NCBI GenBank assembly: GCA_020832445.1
Contig: JAFIEO010000024.1
Coordinates: 62,001 to 126,000, forward strand
Direction: 5' to 3'
From: Paracoccaceae bacterium
GTDB lineage: Bacteria > Pseudomonadota > Alphaproteobacteria > Rhodobacterales > Rhodobacteraceae
Length of the DNA: 64,000 bases
Each line of letters begins with the position of its first letter. Positions within the stretch are counted from its first letter, which is position 1. Position numbers and translations under genes: made by a program. Below are positions 8,187 through 17,833 of this stretch, in pieces. The notes under the pieces are model-generated. The model saw only the letters and a list, made by a program, of their open reading frames with translations. It had not been told where the DNA came from and ran no database searches.

Positions 8187-9172
8187 CACCGCAGGACCAA
8201 GCCCCCCATATTCCGGTTCTGATACGCCCCATTCTGGCCCATCTGGCCCCTGTTTCAGGGGTCTGGCTGGACGGCACATTCGGGGCGGGCGGGTATGCCC
8301 GCGCGCTGCTGGATGCGGGCGCCGAACAGGTAATCGGCGTGGACCGTGACCCGCTGGCGCTGGACATGGCGCGCGACTGGGCGGGACGCTATGGTGACAG
8401 ACTGCGGCTGGTTCAGGGCAATTTTGCCCAGCTTGACCAGCATGCGGGCGGGCCTGTGGACGGAATTGTGCTGGATCTTGGCGTGTCGTCGATGCAGCTT
8501 GATCAGGCAGAACGCGGCTTTTCCTTCGGCAAGGATGGCCCGCTGGACATGCGTATGTCGCAATCGGGGCCAAGTGCCGCCGATCTGGTGAATACCGCAC
8601 CCGAAGCCGTCCTGGCCGATATCCTGTATCATTACGGCGAAGAACGTGCATCACGCCGGATTGCGCGCGCAATCGGTCGCGCGCGCGCTGAAAGTCCCGT
8701 CACAACAACGCTGCACCTGTCCGAAATTGTTTCAAGCTGCCTGCCGCGTCCGAAACCCGGCCAAAGCCACCCCGCCACCCGCAGCTTTCAGGCGCTTCGC
8801 ATTGCGGTGAACACCGAATTCGAATCCCTTGTGCAGGGGTTGGAGGCAGCGGAACGCGCGCTGCGTCCCGGCGGCAAACTGGCGGTTGTCAGTTTTCATT
8901 CGCTGGAAGACCGTATCGTGAAGCGCTTCTTGCATCTGCGTGCGGGGCAGGGCGGGCGTGCCAACAGATATGCGCCCGAAGCGCCGACAGATGCCCCGCG
9001 CTTCAGTCTGGTTGAAAAACGTGGGGTCAGTGCGGATGCCGATGAACTGGCGCAGAACCCGCGCGCGCGTTCTGCGCGGTTGCGCATGGCATTGCGCACC
9101 GATGCCCCCGCCGCAAAAGCCGACCGTGCCGCCCTTGGGTTGCCGGGACTTGCCCTTGATAATCTGGAATAG
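8183..9172 (+). CDS. rsmH: 16S rRNA (cytosine1402-N4)-methyltransferase
   Basis: 329 residues. The N-terminus [13 protein letters not shown], the SAM-binding [17 protein letters not shown] motif, [22 protein letters not shown] and the C-terminal [13 protein letters not shown] are all hallmarks of RsmH (MraW). It methylates the exocyclic N4 of C1402 in the decoding centre. It is the second gene of the dcw cluster and overlaps mraZ as ATGA, as expected. Confidence 0.97.
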   Translation: MTPQDQAPHIPVLIRPILAHLAPVSGVWLDGTFGAGGYARALLDAGAEQVIGVDRDPLALDMARDWAGRYGDRLRLVQGNFAQLDQHAGGPVDGIVLDLGVSSMQLDQAERGFSFGKDGPLDMRMSQSGPSAADLVNTAPEAVLADILYHYGEERASRRIARAIGRARAESPVTTTLHLSEIVSSCLPRPKPGQSHPATRSFQALRIAVNTEFESLVQGLEAAERALRPGGKLAVVSFHSLEDRIVKRFLHLRAGQGGRANRYAPEAPTDAPRFSLVEKRGVSADADELAQNPRARSARLRMALRTDAPAAKADRAALGLPGLALDNLE

Positions 9173-9178
9173 GACATC

Positions 9179-9553
9179 ATGCGAAGTTTTCTGTATTTCC
9201 TGACTGCTTTGGCCGTGATCGGCCTTGCCGCATGGGCCTACCGTGAAAACCACCTGACCCAGCAGGCCATGAATGAACGCCGCGCGCTAGAGCGCGAAGT
9301 TGCAAGCCTGAGCAATGCCATAACCATCCAACGCACTGAATGGGCCTATCTGAACCGCCCCGACAGGTTGCGTGAACTTGTGGATGTGAATTTCGCGCGT
9401 TTGCGGCTGGTGCCGATGACCGCAGACCATTTCGGCGAAATCGGACAGGTTGCCTATCCGCTGCCGGTGCTGCGCAGCGACTATTCCACCGCAGTCGAAG
9501 TGTTCGGTGATCTGCAATCCACCCCCCCCGCGCGACAGGAGGACACGCCATGA
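9179..9553 (+). CDS. ftsL: Cell division protein FtsL
   Basis: 124 residues: a very short cytoplasmic end, one membrane segment (FLYFLTALAVIGLAAWAY, residues 4-21), then a heptad-rich periplasmic stretch (ALEREVASLSNAITIQRTEWAYLNRPDRL) with the leucine-zipper look of FtsL. The LNRPDRLRELV segment is typical of alphaproteobacterial FtsL. Sequence identity across the family is low, so position between rsmH and ftsI carries much of the call. The stop overlaps ftsI. Confidence 0.88.
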   Translation: MRSFLYFLTALAVIGLAAWAYRENHLTQQAMNERRALEREVASLSNAITIQRTEWAYLNRPDRLRELVDVNFARLRLVPMTADHFGEIGQVAYPLPVLRSDYSTAVEVFGDLQSTPPARQEDTP

Positions 9554-11346
9554 TGCGCACCCCGCTGCGTCCGCTGGCGCGAGTGCTGAAAGCGCGCGAA
9601 ACCGGCGAAAACCCTGACTATATCGAACAGGAAAACCGCCGTCTGCGCCTTGAAAACATGCGCGACGCGGCCCGCAATCAAGCCGAGGGGCGCTTGTTGA
9701 CGCTGGCCTTGCTGTTCTTGTGTGGCTTTGTGCTGCTGGGCGCGCGCATGGGGCTGCTGGCCGCGACCGCACCGCTTGAAATGAGTGTGGGCCTGTCCGA
9801 GGATATTTCCAGCGCGCGCGCCGATATTCTTGACCGCGAAGGGCGCGTTCTTGCCACGAATCTGCCCACCCATGCGCTATATGCCGAAACCCGCCGTATG
9901 GTGGACCCGGTGCGCGCGGCCCGGGAACTGGCGCGTATTTTCCCCGACATTGATGCCGACCGCATGGCTGCACGGTTTACCGACCCGCAGCGCCGCTTCA
10001 TCTGGATACGCGCCCAGTTGTCGCCCGAACAGCAACAGGCCGTGCATGACATTGGCGAGCCGGGCTTGTTGTTTGGCCCGCGTGATATGCGCGTCTATCC
10101 AAATGGCCGCATTGCCGCTCATGTGCTTGGTGGGGCGCGCTATGGCCAGCAAGGCGTGCGCGCGGCGGAACTTCTGGGGGTTGCGGGAACAGAGTTGTAT
10201 TTTGACAGCCGCCTGCGCGACCCCGATATGGTAAAAGAACCGTTGCATTTGTCCCTTGATCTGACGGTTCAGGCCACAGTGACGGAAGTGCTGGAAGGCG
10301 GCATGCGCATGTTGAATGCCAAAGGCGCATCGGCGGTGTTGATGGATGTCTATACGGGCGAAGTGATCAGCCTTGTATCTCTGCCCGACTTTGACCCCAA
10401 CCAGCGCCCCGCCCCCCCGACCGAAGGCGAACCCGCAGACAGCCCGTTGTTCAACCGTGCGGTGCAGGGGTATTACGAACTTGGGTCGGTGATGAAAAGT
10501 TTTGCTGTGGCGCAGGGGCTGGATTCGGGCGCGGTCACACCCGACACTATGATCGACACGCGCGGCCCGCTGACATGGGGTCGGTTCCGCATCAATGACT
10601 TCCGCAACTATGGACCGGAATTGTCGGTCAGGGATGTGATGGTCAGATCGTCGAATATCGGCACCGCGCGCATCATGCAGGCCATCGGTGTCGAAGCGCA
10701 GCAGGACTTCTTGCGCAAGTTCGGGTTTCTGGACCCGGCCCAGATTGAACTGGCCGAAGCGGCGCGGTCGCGCCCGCTGTTGCCTGACCGCTGGTCGGAT
10801 TTGTCGGTGATGACCATTTCCTACGGGCACGGCATGTCCACAAGTCCGCTGGCGCTGGCCGCAGGCTATGCCAGTCTTGTCAATGGTGGCCGAAAGATCA
10901 CGCCCACATTGCAGCGTCAGGACAACGTGCAGGCGGGCGCGCAGATTATCTCGGCGCAGACATCGCAGCAGATGCGCCTGATGCTGCATCAGGTTGTTCA
11001 GCAAGGCACGGCATCATTCGCGCGCATCGCGGGCTATCCGGTGGGGGGCAAGACCGGATCGGCCGATAAACCGGGGCCACGCGGCGGCTACATGAAGGAT
11101 GCGGTTCTGGCGACATTTGCCAGCGTATTCCCATCGCATGACCCGCGCTATGTGCTGATCGTCACCCTTGATGAAGGGGCGGACACCACCGGACCCGAAC
11201 CGCGCCGCACGGCTGGCTGGACCGCAGTGCCCGTATCCGCCGAGATTACACGCCGCATTGCGCCCTTGCTGGATATGCGGCCCATTCGGCTGGAAGCCGC
11301 CAACGCGGCATTTGACGCAGCACTTCATTCGTCCGTCGGCCATTGA
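9550..11346 (+). CDS. ftsI: Septal peptidoglycan transpeptidase (PBP3/FtsI)
   Basis: 598 residues. One membrane anchor lies near residues 52-75 (LTLALLFLCGFVLLGARMGLLA), followed by the class B dimerisation domain and the transpeptidase domain. The active-site motifs are present in order: SVMK (acylated serine) near residue 315, SSN near 362, and KTG near 502. It crosslinks septal peptidoglycan with FtsW. Two adjacent ATGs at 9550 and 9553 are possible starts. It overlaps ftsL by four bases. Confidence 0.97.
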   Translation: MMRTPLRPLARVLKARETGENPDYIEQENRRLRLENMRDAARNQAEGRLLTLALLFLCGFVLLGARMGLLAATAPLEMSVGLSEDISSARADILDREGRVLATNLPTHALYAETRRMVDPVRAARELARIFPDIDADRMAARFTDPQRRFIWIRAQLSPEQQQAVHDIGEPGLLFGPRDMRVYPNGRIAAHVLGGARYGQQGVRAAELLGVAGTELYFDSRLRDPDMVKEPLHLSLDLTVQATVTEVLEGGMRMLNAKGASAVLMDVYTGEVISLVSLPDFDPNQRPAPPTEGEPADSPLFNRAVQGYYELGSVMKSFAVAQGLDSGAVTPDTMIDTRGPLTWGRFRINDFRNYGPELSVRDVMVRSSNIGTARIMQAIGVEAQQDFLRKFGFLDPAQIELAEAARSRPLLPDRWSDLSVMTISYGHGMSTSPLALAAGYASLVNGGRKITPTLQRQDNVQAGAQIISAQTSQQMRLMLHQVVQQGTASFARIAGYPVGGKTGSADKPGPRGGYMKDAVLATFASVFPSHDPRYVLIVTLDEGADTTGPEPRRTAGWTAVPVSAEITRRIAPLLDMRPIRLEAANAAFDAALHSSVGH

Positions 11347-11399
11347 ACAGCGGTTGCGTTTCGGGCTAACAGGCAGCACATCCACCCCGCAAGGAGCCA

Positions 11400-12893
11400 A
11401 TGCGCGTGACTGACCAGCCGCCCCCCCGCCCGCTTTCCGCGCTTGGCCTTAGCCCGACGCGCGGGGGAAACGTGTCTGTCACCGGGTTGGCGCTGGACAG
11501 TCGGCAGGTGCGCGAAGGGGCATTGTTCGCAGCCTTGCCCGGCAGTCGTGTGCATGGCGGCGAATTCATCACCTATGCGCTGCGCATGGGGGCAGGGGCA
11601 ATCCTGACCGACCGCGCAGGGGCCGAAATCGCGCAAGACGCGCTTGCCGCATCGGACGCGGCTTTGGTGCTGGCGGAAGACCCGCGCGCGGCCTTCGCGT
11701 CGGCCTGTGCCTTGTGGTTCAAAGCGCAGCCGGAATACATGGTTGCCGTGACTGGCACGAATGGCAAAACCTCGGTTGCCAGTTTTGCCCGCCAGATCTG
11801 GACATTCCTTGGCCATGACGCCGTCAATCTGGGCACGACAGGCGTCGAAGGGGCGTATTCCGCCCCGCTGGCCCATACCACGCCGGACCCCATTACGTTG
11901 CACCGGCTGCTGGCCGAAATGGCGCAGGCAGGTGTCACACATGCCGCGATGGAGGCCTCTTCGCACGGGTTGGACCAACGCCGCCTTGACGGGGTGCGCC
12001 TGCGCGCGGCTGCGTTCACCAATCTGTCGCAGGACCATCTGGATTATCACGCCACGATGGATGCCTATTTCGCCGCCAAGGCGCAGCTTTTCGACAGGCT
12101 TTTGCCCGATGACGGTGTGGCCGTCATCAATATGGATGACCCGCGTGGTGCCGATATTCTGGCCATCGCCGAAGCGCGCGGGCAGGGCACGCTGACCATC
12201 GGGCGCAACAGGGATGCAGATTTGTGCATTCTGGGCCAGCGTTTTGACGCGGCGGGCCAGACGTTGCGCTACAGTTATGCGGGCAAAATCTATCAGGAAT
12301 ACCTGCCGCTGATTGGCGGGTTTCAGGCTGAAAATGTGCTGGCCGCAGTCGGGCTGGTGCTGGCGTGCGGGGATGACCCTGATGATGTGGCGTTGCGCCT
12401 GTCGCTGCTGGACGGGGTGCGCGGACGTATGCAGCTTGCGGGAACGCGCGCCAATGGTGCCCCCGTGTTCGTTGATTATGCGCATACGCCCGCCGCGTTG
12501 GAAGTTGCGCTGAAAGCACTGCGCCCGCATGTCATGGGGCGGCTGCTTGTCGTATTCGGCGCAGGCGGGGATCGCGACAAGGGCAAGCGTCCGTTGATGG
12601 GACAGGCGGCCGCGAACCATGCCGATCTTGCCTATGTGACCGATGACAACCCCCGGTCCGAAGACCCTGCGCAGATCCGCCATGAGGTTTTGCAAGGATG
12701 CCCGGAGGGCCTTGAAGTGTCCGACCGCGCCGAGGCGATCTTGCGCGCGGTCGATGCGCTGCGACCGGGCGATGCGCTTCTGGTGGCGGGCAAGGGCCAT
12801 GAAACCGGCCAGATCGTTGGTGACACTGTCTACCCCTTTGATGATGTCGAACAGGCAAGCGTTGCCATCGCCGCATTGGAGGACCGCGCATGA
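11400..12893 (+). CDS. murE: UDP-MurNAc-tripeptide synthetase (meso-DAP adding)
   Basis: 497 residues. The Mur ligase P-loop GTNGKTSVASF is near residue 118, and TTPDPITLHRLLAEM and EASSHGLDQRR follow. The DNPRSEDP motif near residue 415 is the signature of enzymes that add meso-diaminopimelate rather than lysine, as expected for a Gram-negative wall. AAGGAG lies five bases before the ATG. The stop overlaps murF by four bases. Confidence 0.97.
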   Translation: MRVTDQPPPRPLSALGLSPTRGGNVSVTGLALDSRQVREGALFAALPGSRVHGGEFITYALRMGAGAILTDRAGAEIAQDALAASDAALVLAEDPRAAFASACALWFKAQPEYMVAVTGTNGKTSVASFARQIWTFLGHDAVNLGTTGVEGAYSAPLAHTTPDPITLHRLLAEMAQAGVTHAAMEASSHGLDQRRLDGVRLRAAAFTNLSQDHLDYHATMDAYFAAKAQLFDRLLPDDGVAVINMDDPRGADILAIAEARGQGTLTIGRNRDADLCILGQRFDAAGQTLRYSYAGKIYQEYLPLIGGFQAENVLAAVGLVLACGDDPDDVALRLSLLDGVRGRMQLAGTRANGAPVFVDYAHTPAALEVALKALRPHVMGRLLVVFGAGGDRDKGKRPLMGQAAANHADLAYVTDDNPRSEDPAQIRHEVLQGCPEGLEVSDRAEAILRAVDALRPGDALLVAGKGHETGQIVGDTVYPFDDVEQASVAIAALEDRA

Positions 12894-14329
12894 CCCTTTG
12901 GACAGCATCTGATGCCGCGCGCGCAACAGGCGGGCAAGCCAGCGCCGACTGGACTGCCAGCGGTATTTCGATTGACACGCGCAGCTTGCAGCCGGGGGAT
13001 TTGTTTGTCGCACTGAAAGCCGCACGGGACGGGCATGACTTTGTGGCGCAAGCCCTGCAACAAGGGGCGGCCGCGGCCATGGTGGACCATATTCCAGACG
13101 ATGTGCCGCATGATGCACCCCTGCTGGTCGTGCCCGATGTGATGGCCGCGCTGAGTGCACTTGGTGCGGCGGGGCGTGCGCGCAGCCGCGCCAAGGTGAT
13201 TGCCGTGACAGGGTCTGTGGGCAAAACCTCGACCAAGGAAATGCTGCGCGAAATGCTGTCCGCGATTGGCAAGACCCATGCGGCGGAAGCCAGCTTCAAC
13301 AACCATTGGGGGGTTCCGATAACCTTGGCGCGCCTTGCGCCCGATGCGGATTTCGCGGTCATTGAAATCGGCATGAACCAACCGGGCGAGATTGCACCGC
13401 TTGCGCAACTGGCCCGCCCGCATGTGGCAATGATTACCACAATCGCGCCGGCGCATCTGGAAGCGTTCGACAGCATTGACGGAATTGCGCAGGAAAAGGC
13501 CAGTATTTTCAAGTCTCTGGGGCGTGAAGGTCATGCAATATTCCCCTGTGACCTGCCGACAAGTCCGATTTTGCGGGATGCGGCGGCGCGGTCGGGCGCA
13601 ACTCTTTGGCCGTTCGGGTATGGCGCGGATGCTGTCACGCCCGAAGACATGACCCAGACCGAGGCCGCGCTGGTCTTGCGTGCCAATGTTGGCGGGATGC
13701 GCGTGTCCGTCAGGCTGGCCAATGCCGGTGCGCATTTCGGCATGAACGGGCTGGGCTGTCTGGCGGTGGCGCAGGCGCTGGGGCTTGATTTGGCGCGCGC
13801 AGCCCTTGGCCTTGGTCGTTGGCAGCCGCCTGCGGGGCGCGGATTGCGCCAGACCATCATGCTGGACACGGTCGAAGAACTGAGCTTCACATTGATCGAC
13901 GATGCCTTCAACGCCAATCCCGCATCGCTTGAAGCGGCGCTGGACATGCTGGCAAAAATTACACCGGCCCAGACCCAGACAGGCCGCCGCGGGCGGCGCA
14001 TTGCCATTTTGGGTGACATGCTGGAACTGGGCCCGCAGGAACATGCCCTGCACGAAGCCATCGCGCAGTATCCGGCCATCGCCAGTGTGGATCTGGTGCA
14101 TTGTGTCGGGCCGCGCATGGAAGCGCTGTCGCGGAAATTGCCATTACGCCAGCGTGGACGCCATGTGGCGAAAGCGCAGGATCTGGCCGCAATGGTTCAT
14201 ATGCTGGTCGCCCCCGGCGATATTGTTCTTGTAAAAGGGTCCAAGGCCAGCCGCGTTTCAGGTGTCGTGGATGCGCTACGCGCTTTGGCCGCACCCACGC
14301 ACGGCAATCGCGACCGCAAAAGAAGCTGA
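12890..14329 (+). CDS. murF: UDP-MurNAc-pentapeptide synthetase
   Basis: 479 residues. The P-loop [12 protein letters not shown] is near residue 107, followed by [13 protein letters not shown] and [14 protein letters not shown], both MurF-specific. [15 protein letters not shown] near residue 340 is the conserved C-terminal domain entry. It adds D-Ala-D-Ala to the UDP-MurNAc tripeptide. The gene follows murE with an ATGA overlap and precedes mraY by ten bases. Confidence 0.97.
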   Translation: MTLWTASDAARATGGQASADWTASGISIDTRSLQPGDLFVALKAARDGHDFVAQALQQGAAAAMVDHIPDDVPHDAPLLVVPDVMAALSALGAAGRARSRAKVIAVTGSVGKTSTKEMLREMLSAIGKTHAAEASFNNHWGVPITLARLAPDADFAVIEIGMNQPGEIAPLAQLARPHVAMITTIAPAHLEAFDSIDGIAQEKASIFKSLGREGHAIFPCDLPTSPILRDAAARSGATLWPFGYGADAVTPEDMTQTEAALVLRANVGGMRVSVRLANAGAHFGMNGLGCLAVAQALGLDLARAALGLGRWQPPAGRGLRQTIMLDTVEELSFTLIDDAFNANPASLEAALDMLAKITPAQTQTGRRGRRIAILGDMLELGPQEHALHEAIAQYPAIASVDLVHCVGPRMEALSRKLPLRQRGRHVAKAQDLAAMVHMLVAPGDIVLVKGSKASRVSGVVDALRALAAPTHGNRDRKRS

Positions 14330-14339
14330 AGGAAGCACC

Positions 14340-15425
14340 ATGTTTTACTTTTTAACCGAATTTGCAGGCACCGTGCCGGGATTCAACCTGTTCCGGTTTA
14401 TCACGGTGCGCGCAGGTGCGGCCTTCTTTACGGCGCTGATTTTCGGCTTTGTATTCGGCAAACCGCTGATCAATATGCTGAAGCGGCGGCAATCCAACGG
14501 ACAGCCCATTCGCGAAGACGGACCCGAAAGCCATTTGCTGACCAAGACCGGCACGCCCACAATGGGGGGGTTGCTGATCTTGTCGGCGCTGACGGTGTCA
14601 ACTCTGCTTTGGGCGCGGCTGGATAACCCTTATGTCTGGATCGTGCTGCTGGTGACCGTTGCATTTGGCGCAATCGGGTTTGCCGATGATCTGGCGAAAG
14701 TGTCCAAGGGCAACGTCAAGGGCGTGCCCGGGCGGGTGCGTTTGGGGCTTGGCATTCTGATCGGCCTGCTGGCCAGCGCGGCTGCGATGTATGTGCATCC
14801 CGACGATTTACAAGGCCAGTTGGCAGTCCCCGTGTTCAAGGAAGTGTTGTTGTCGATGGGGTGGTTCTTTATTCCCTTCGGGGCGTTTGTTATTGTGGGG
14901 GCGGCCAATTCGGTCAACCTGACAGACGGGCTGGACGGGCTTGCCATCATGCCGGTGATGATTGCCGCAACCACGCTGGGGGTGATTGCCTATGCGGTCG
15001 GTCGGGTGGATTTCACGGCCTATCTGGATGTGCATTATGTTCCCGGTGTGGGCGAATTGCTGGTCTTTACCGCCGCGCTGGCCGGCGGGGGGCTTGGGTT
15101 CTTGTGGTATAACGCCCCACCTGCTGCGGTGTTCATGGGCGATACCGGTTCGCTGTCGCTGGGTGGTGCGCTGGGGGCGATTGCCGTGTCGATCAAGCAT
15201 GAAATCGTTCTGGCAATTGTGGGCGGTATCTTTGTGGTCGAAACCCTGTCGGTTATCATTCAGGTTTTGTATTACAAGCGCACCGGCAAGCGGGTTTTCC
15301 TGATGGCGCCAATTCACCACCATTTCGAGAAGAAGGGCTGGGCCGAACCGCAGATTGTCATCCGGTTCTGGATTATCGCGCTTGTGCTGGCGCTGATCGG
15401 GCTGGCCACGCTGAAAGTGCGCTAG
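14340..15425 (+). CDS. mraY: Phospho-MurNAc-pentapeptide transferase MraY
   Basis: 361 residues from ATG 14340, which has AAGGAAG just upstream; the track start at 14262 lies inside murF. About ten membrane segments. Family motifs include TPTMGG, the acidic [37 protein letters not shown] and the [15 protein letters not shown] segment. It transfers phospho-MurNAc-pentapeptide to undecaprenyl phosphate, making lipid I. It is the last dcw gene on this strand; murD, which normally follows, is inverted downstream. Confidence 0.97.
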   Translation: MFYFLTEFAGTVPGFNLFRFITVRAGAAFFTALIFGFVFGKPLINMLKRRQSNGQPIREDGPESHLLTKTGTPTMGGLLILSALTVSTLLWARLDNPYVWIVLLVTVAFGAIGFADDLAKVSKGNVKGVPGRVRLGLGILIGLLASAAAMYVHPDDLQGQLAVPVFKEVLLSMGWFFIPFGAFVIVGAANSVNLTDGLDGLAIMPVMIAATTLGVIAYAVGRVDFTAYLDVHYVPGVGELLVFTAALAGGGLGFLWYNAPPAAVFMGDTGSLSLGGALGAIAVSIKHEIVLAIVGGIFVVETLSVIIQVLYYKRTGKRVFLMAPIHHHFEKKGWAEPQIVIRFWIIALVLALIGLATLKVR

Positions 15426-15443
15426 TGTGGGCCTTGGTCGGCA

Positions 15444-16418
15444 TCAGTCGCGCAACAGGTCGTAGTAGCGTTCCAGCCTGCTTTCGACTTGTGCAACCCA
15501 GTTGCCACGCGTGGATGTCAGGCTTGCATGATGCCCTGTCCAGTCGCTGGCCAGCGCGTCCAGTACATCGGGTGTGGTGGCAACCCGTTCAACCAGAACC
15601 CAGCGGTTCCATTCATAGGCAATGCTCCAGCCGGGTTCATCCACGCGGGCATCGGCCAGCCGGTAGTGAAAGGTTGGCCGCCCGCCCTTAAGCTGTGTGT
15701 CCGGCACGTCTGTCAGCAATTCGGGGCGCAGATGTTCCAGCGCGGGCAGCAGGTCCAGCCCGTATTGGCGTGACGGTGCGTGGCGCGCATAGGCAATCGC
15801 CAGATCATCGACACTCCAGTTTTCGCCCGCGACAAGCGCTTCAACCAGTGCATTGGGCCAGCGGTCCACAAACGGCATGATGTTGCGCGCCGGATCAATC
15901 GGGTCGGATGCGCGCAACCAGTCTTCCAGAAGCGCATAGGCGCGGGCAACAGCAACAAGGCCACTGCCATCGGGTGTGGGCAGTTCAGGGTTCAGATGCA
16001 GGCCAAAGCTATAGGCCAACGCGGCACGGCTGCCTTTTGCACCGGCTTTGCGCAGTGCACTGGTCAGATGCTCGGCATGGCGCAGGTCAGATTGCGCAAG
16101 CGGCGGCGTGACAATTTCCACGGGAACCAGATCCCCAAGCGCCTTGGCGGCAATGTCTTCGGCCCATTTGGTTTTCAGCGCGATGTCCAGCTCGATCTTT
16201 ACATCGCCGAACTGCCCGCCCTTTACCTGTATGTCGCGCGGCCCCTGCGCGCAGATTTCCCCACCCCAAAGCGCGCGCACCAGTTCTGCGGCATCATCTA
16301 CGCTAACCTCGGCGAATTCAATTTCCAGCCCGACGCGGCGCGGCGCCTGTGATGCGGCTGAATGTGCAGGCAGGGGCCAGAAATACTCGCGGGGCAGGGC
16401 GGTATGCAGCTTGTTCAT
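15444..16418 (-). CDS. Amidoligase family protein (glutamine-synthetase-like)
   Basis: 324 residues. The motifs of the Amidoligase_2 family are visible in order: VGLEIEFAEV (metal-binding acids) near residue 30, DVKIELDIALKTKW near 72, VPVEIVTPPLAQ near 98, and YSFGLHLNPELP near 136. These enzymes are predicted to form amide bonds using a glutamine-synthetase-like fold and ATP; substrates are mostly unknown. The upstream neighbour is an AIG2-like cyclotransferase, a pairing known for this family. It ends 18 bases from the mraY stop in convergent orientation. Confidence 0.85.
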   Translation of the reverse strand: MNKLHTALPREYFWPLPAHSAASQAPRRVGLEIEFAEVSVDDAAELVRALWGGEICAQGPRDIQVKGGQFGDVKIELDIALKTKWAEDIAAKALGDLVPVEIVTPPLAQSDLRHAEHLTSALRKAGAKGSRAALAYSFGLHLNPELPTPDGSGLVAVARAYALLEDWLRASDPIDPARNIMPFVDRWPNALVEALVAGENWSVDDLAIAYARHAPSRQYGLDLLPALEHLRPELLTDVPDTQLKGGRPTFHYRLADARVDEPGWSIAYEWNRWVLVERVATTPDVLDALASDWTGHHASLTSTRGNWVAQVESRLERYYDLLRD

Positions 16419-16452
16419 AGGGTCGATCCGTAAAGTGCAAGTTCAAATAAGG

Positions 16453-16902
16453 TCAGTCGGCCAGTGCCTCTGGTCCGGTGGTGCCAATCAGGCGGTAAAC
16501 CCACGCGGTTTCGCCGTCTTCCAGTGTCATCAGATCACGGCGATATTTTCGCCCGGTGCGTTCATAGCGGTCAAGGCGTATCATTTCTTCGGGCGTTACC
16601 GTGAAAACCACGCCTTTTAACATGAAATCCTGCGTGGCGCGCAGGTCGCGGCGGTTGCGGTCCCAGCCGCGCAGGATCGCGGGTTCTGCGGGGGCAGCAC
16701 GCCCCAGCACGACCAGCCGCACCAACGGGTTGGTCAGTGTGGCAAACCCGAAAACGCGCGCGTTCTCATCTGGTGGCGGCGGGGCGCTGTCATCCAGACG
16801 GGGCAGATAGACAGGCGCGCGTGTGAGCAGAAACCACAATCCGGCCAATAGTGCTGCGATTATAACGATGGTGATAATCGGGCGACTAATCAGAAATGTC
16901 AT
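16453..16902 (-). CDS. AIG2-like gamma-glutamylcyclotransferase with N-terminal TM anchor
   Basis: 149 residues. A clear membrane segment (IITIVIIAALLAGLWFLL, residues 9-26) is followed by a short proline-rich linker. The AIG2/GGCT fold starts at VFGFATLTNPLVRLVVLGR, which is the family YGTLxNP loop with a changed first part, and includes LDRYERTGRKYRRDL, the conserved LDxYE...YRR block. The family removes gamma-glutamyl groups as 5-oxoproline. The membrane anchor is unusual for this fold and suggests action at the membrane. It sits between rarD (40-base gap) and the amidoligase gene (34-base gap). Confidence 0.75.
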   Translation of the reverse strand: MTFLISRPIITIVIIAALLAGLWFLLTRAPVYLPRLDDSAPPPPDENARVFGFATLTNPLVRLVVLGRAAPAEPAILRGWDRNRRDLRATQDFMLKGVVFTVTPEEMIRLDRYERTGRKYRRDLMTLEDGETAWVYRLIGTTGPEALAD

Positions 16903-16942
16903 GCGACTTATGTATCTTCGTTTCCGGCCCTGTCAAAGCGCA

Positions 16943-17833
16943 TCACTGCAATTCTGCGCGTCGTTTGCGCAGAATTTCCAGAATATACAGCGCCATCGCG
17001 GCCCATATCATGGGAAAGGCAATCACGCGCGCCCCCTCGAACGGTTCACGGAAAATGAACACCGAAATCAGGAAAATCATTGTTGGAATCGAATATCCCG
17101 CAATGGCGATGGTCGACAGGCGCAACGCTTTCGCCCCGTTCGCATACAGCATCAGGGGGGCCGCAGTGACCAGCCCGCAGCCGACAAGCAGCGCCCAGTC
17201 AAACGCACTGGCCTGCGCGCTGAACGTCGTTCCCTGAAGTTGTGCCCAGACCATATACGCGATCGCGAAGGGCAACAGGATCAGCGCTTCCAGCGCAAAG
17301 CCCTGATTTGGGCCAATGGGCAGGGCGCGCTTGAAATACGCATAGCTGCCCCAACTGAACACGATCAGCAAAGTGCCAAGTGGCAGCGCGCCCGCATCAA
17401 CCGTCAGCACAACAACTGCGGCCACCGCCAGCCCGACAGCCCCCCATTGTCGCGCACTCAGTTTCTCGCCCAGCAGCGTTGCCCCCAGAAACACATTGAA
17501 AATGGGGTTTATATAGTAGCCAAGCGCGGCATCCATTGCCTGACCGGACTGTATAAGCCAGACATAGGTGCCCCAGTTGATGGAAATCAACGCCGCAGTG
17601 ACCAGCGCCATGCCCAGCATGCGCGGCGTGCGGATGGCCGTGCGCAGATCATCCGTGCGCCCCAGCAAAACAAGGGCCACCAGCGCAAAGGGCACGGCCC
17701 AGATGACGCGATGCGCGATTACTTCGACTGTCGGGACATGATCCAGCGCCTTGAAATAGAAGGGCAGCATGCCCCAGATCGCAAATGCAGCACCCGCGAA
17801 GGCAAAACCGCGCAGGCTGTCGTCACTGTTCAT
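16943..17833 (-). CDS. rarD: EamA-family permease RarD
   Basis: 296 residues from ATG 17833; the longer track ORF overlaps murD too far. About ten membrane segments with the RarD pattern: [60 protein letters not shown] and YAYFKRALP. RarD proteins are DMT-superfamily permeases of uncertain substrate. The start lies 11 bases inside the end of murD, so the two are coupled. Confidence 0.93.
   Translation of the reverse strand: MNSDDSLRGFAFAGAAFAIWGMLPFYFKALDHVPTVEVIAHRVIWAVPFALVALVLLGRTDDLRTAIRTPRMLGMALVTAALISINWGTYVWLIQSGQAMDAALGYYINPIFNVFLGATLLGEKLSARQWGAVGLAVAAVVVLTVDAGALPLGTLLIVFSWGSYAYFKRALPIGPNQGFALEALILLPFAIAYMVWAQLQGTTFSAQASAFDWALLVGCGLVTAAPLMLYANGAKALRLSTIAIAGYSIPTMIFLISVFIFREPFEGARVIAFPMIWAAMALYILEILRKRRAELQ

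Noticed and set aside
11325-13160. 611-codon minus-strand ORF opposite murE
   Set aside because: It lies antisense to MurE and the start of MurF, both of which carry all expected motifs.
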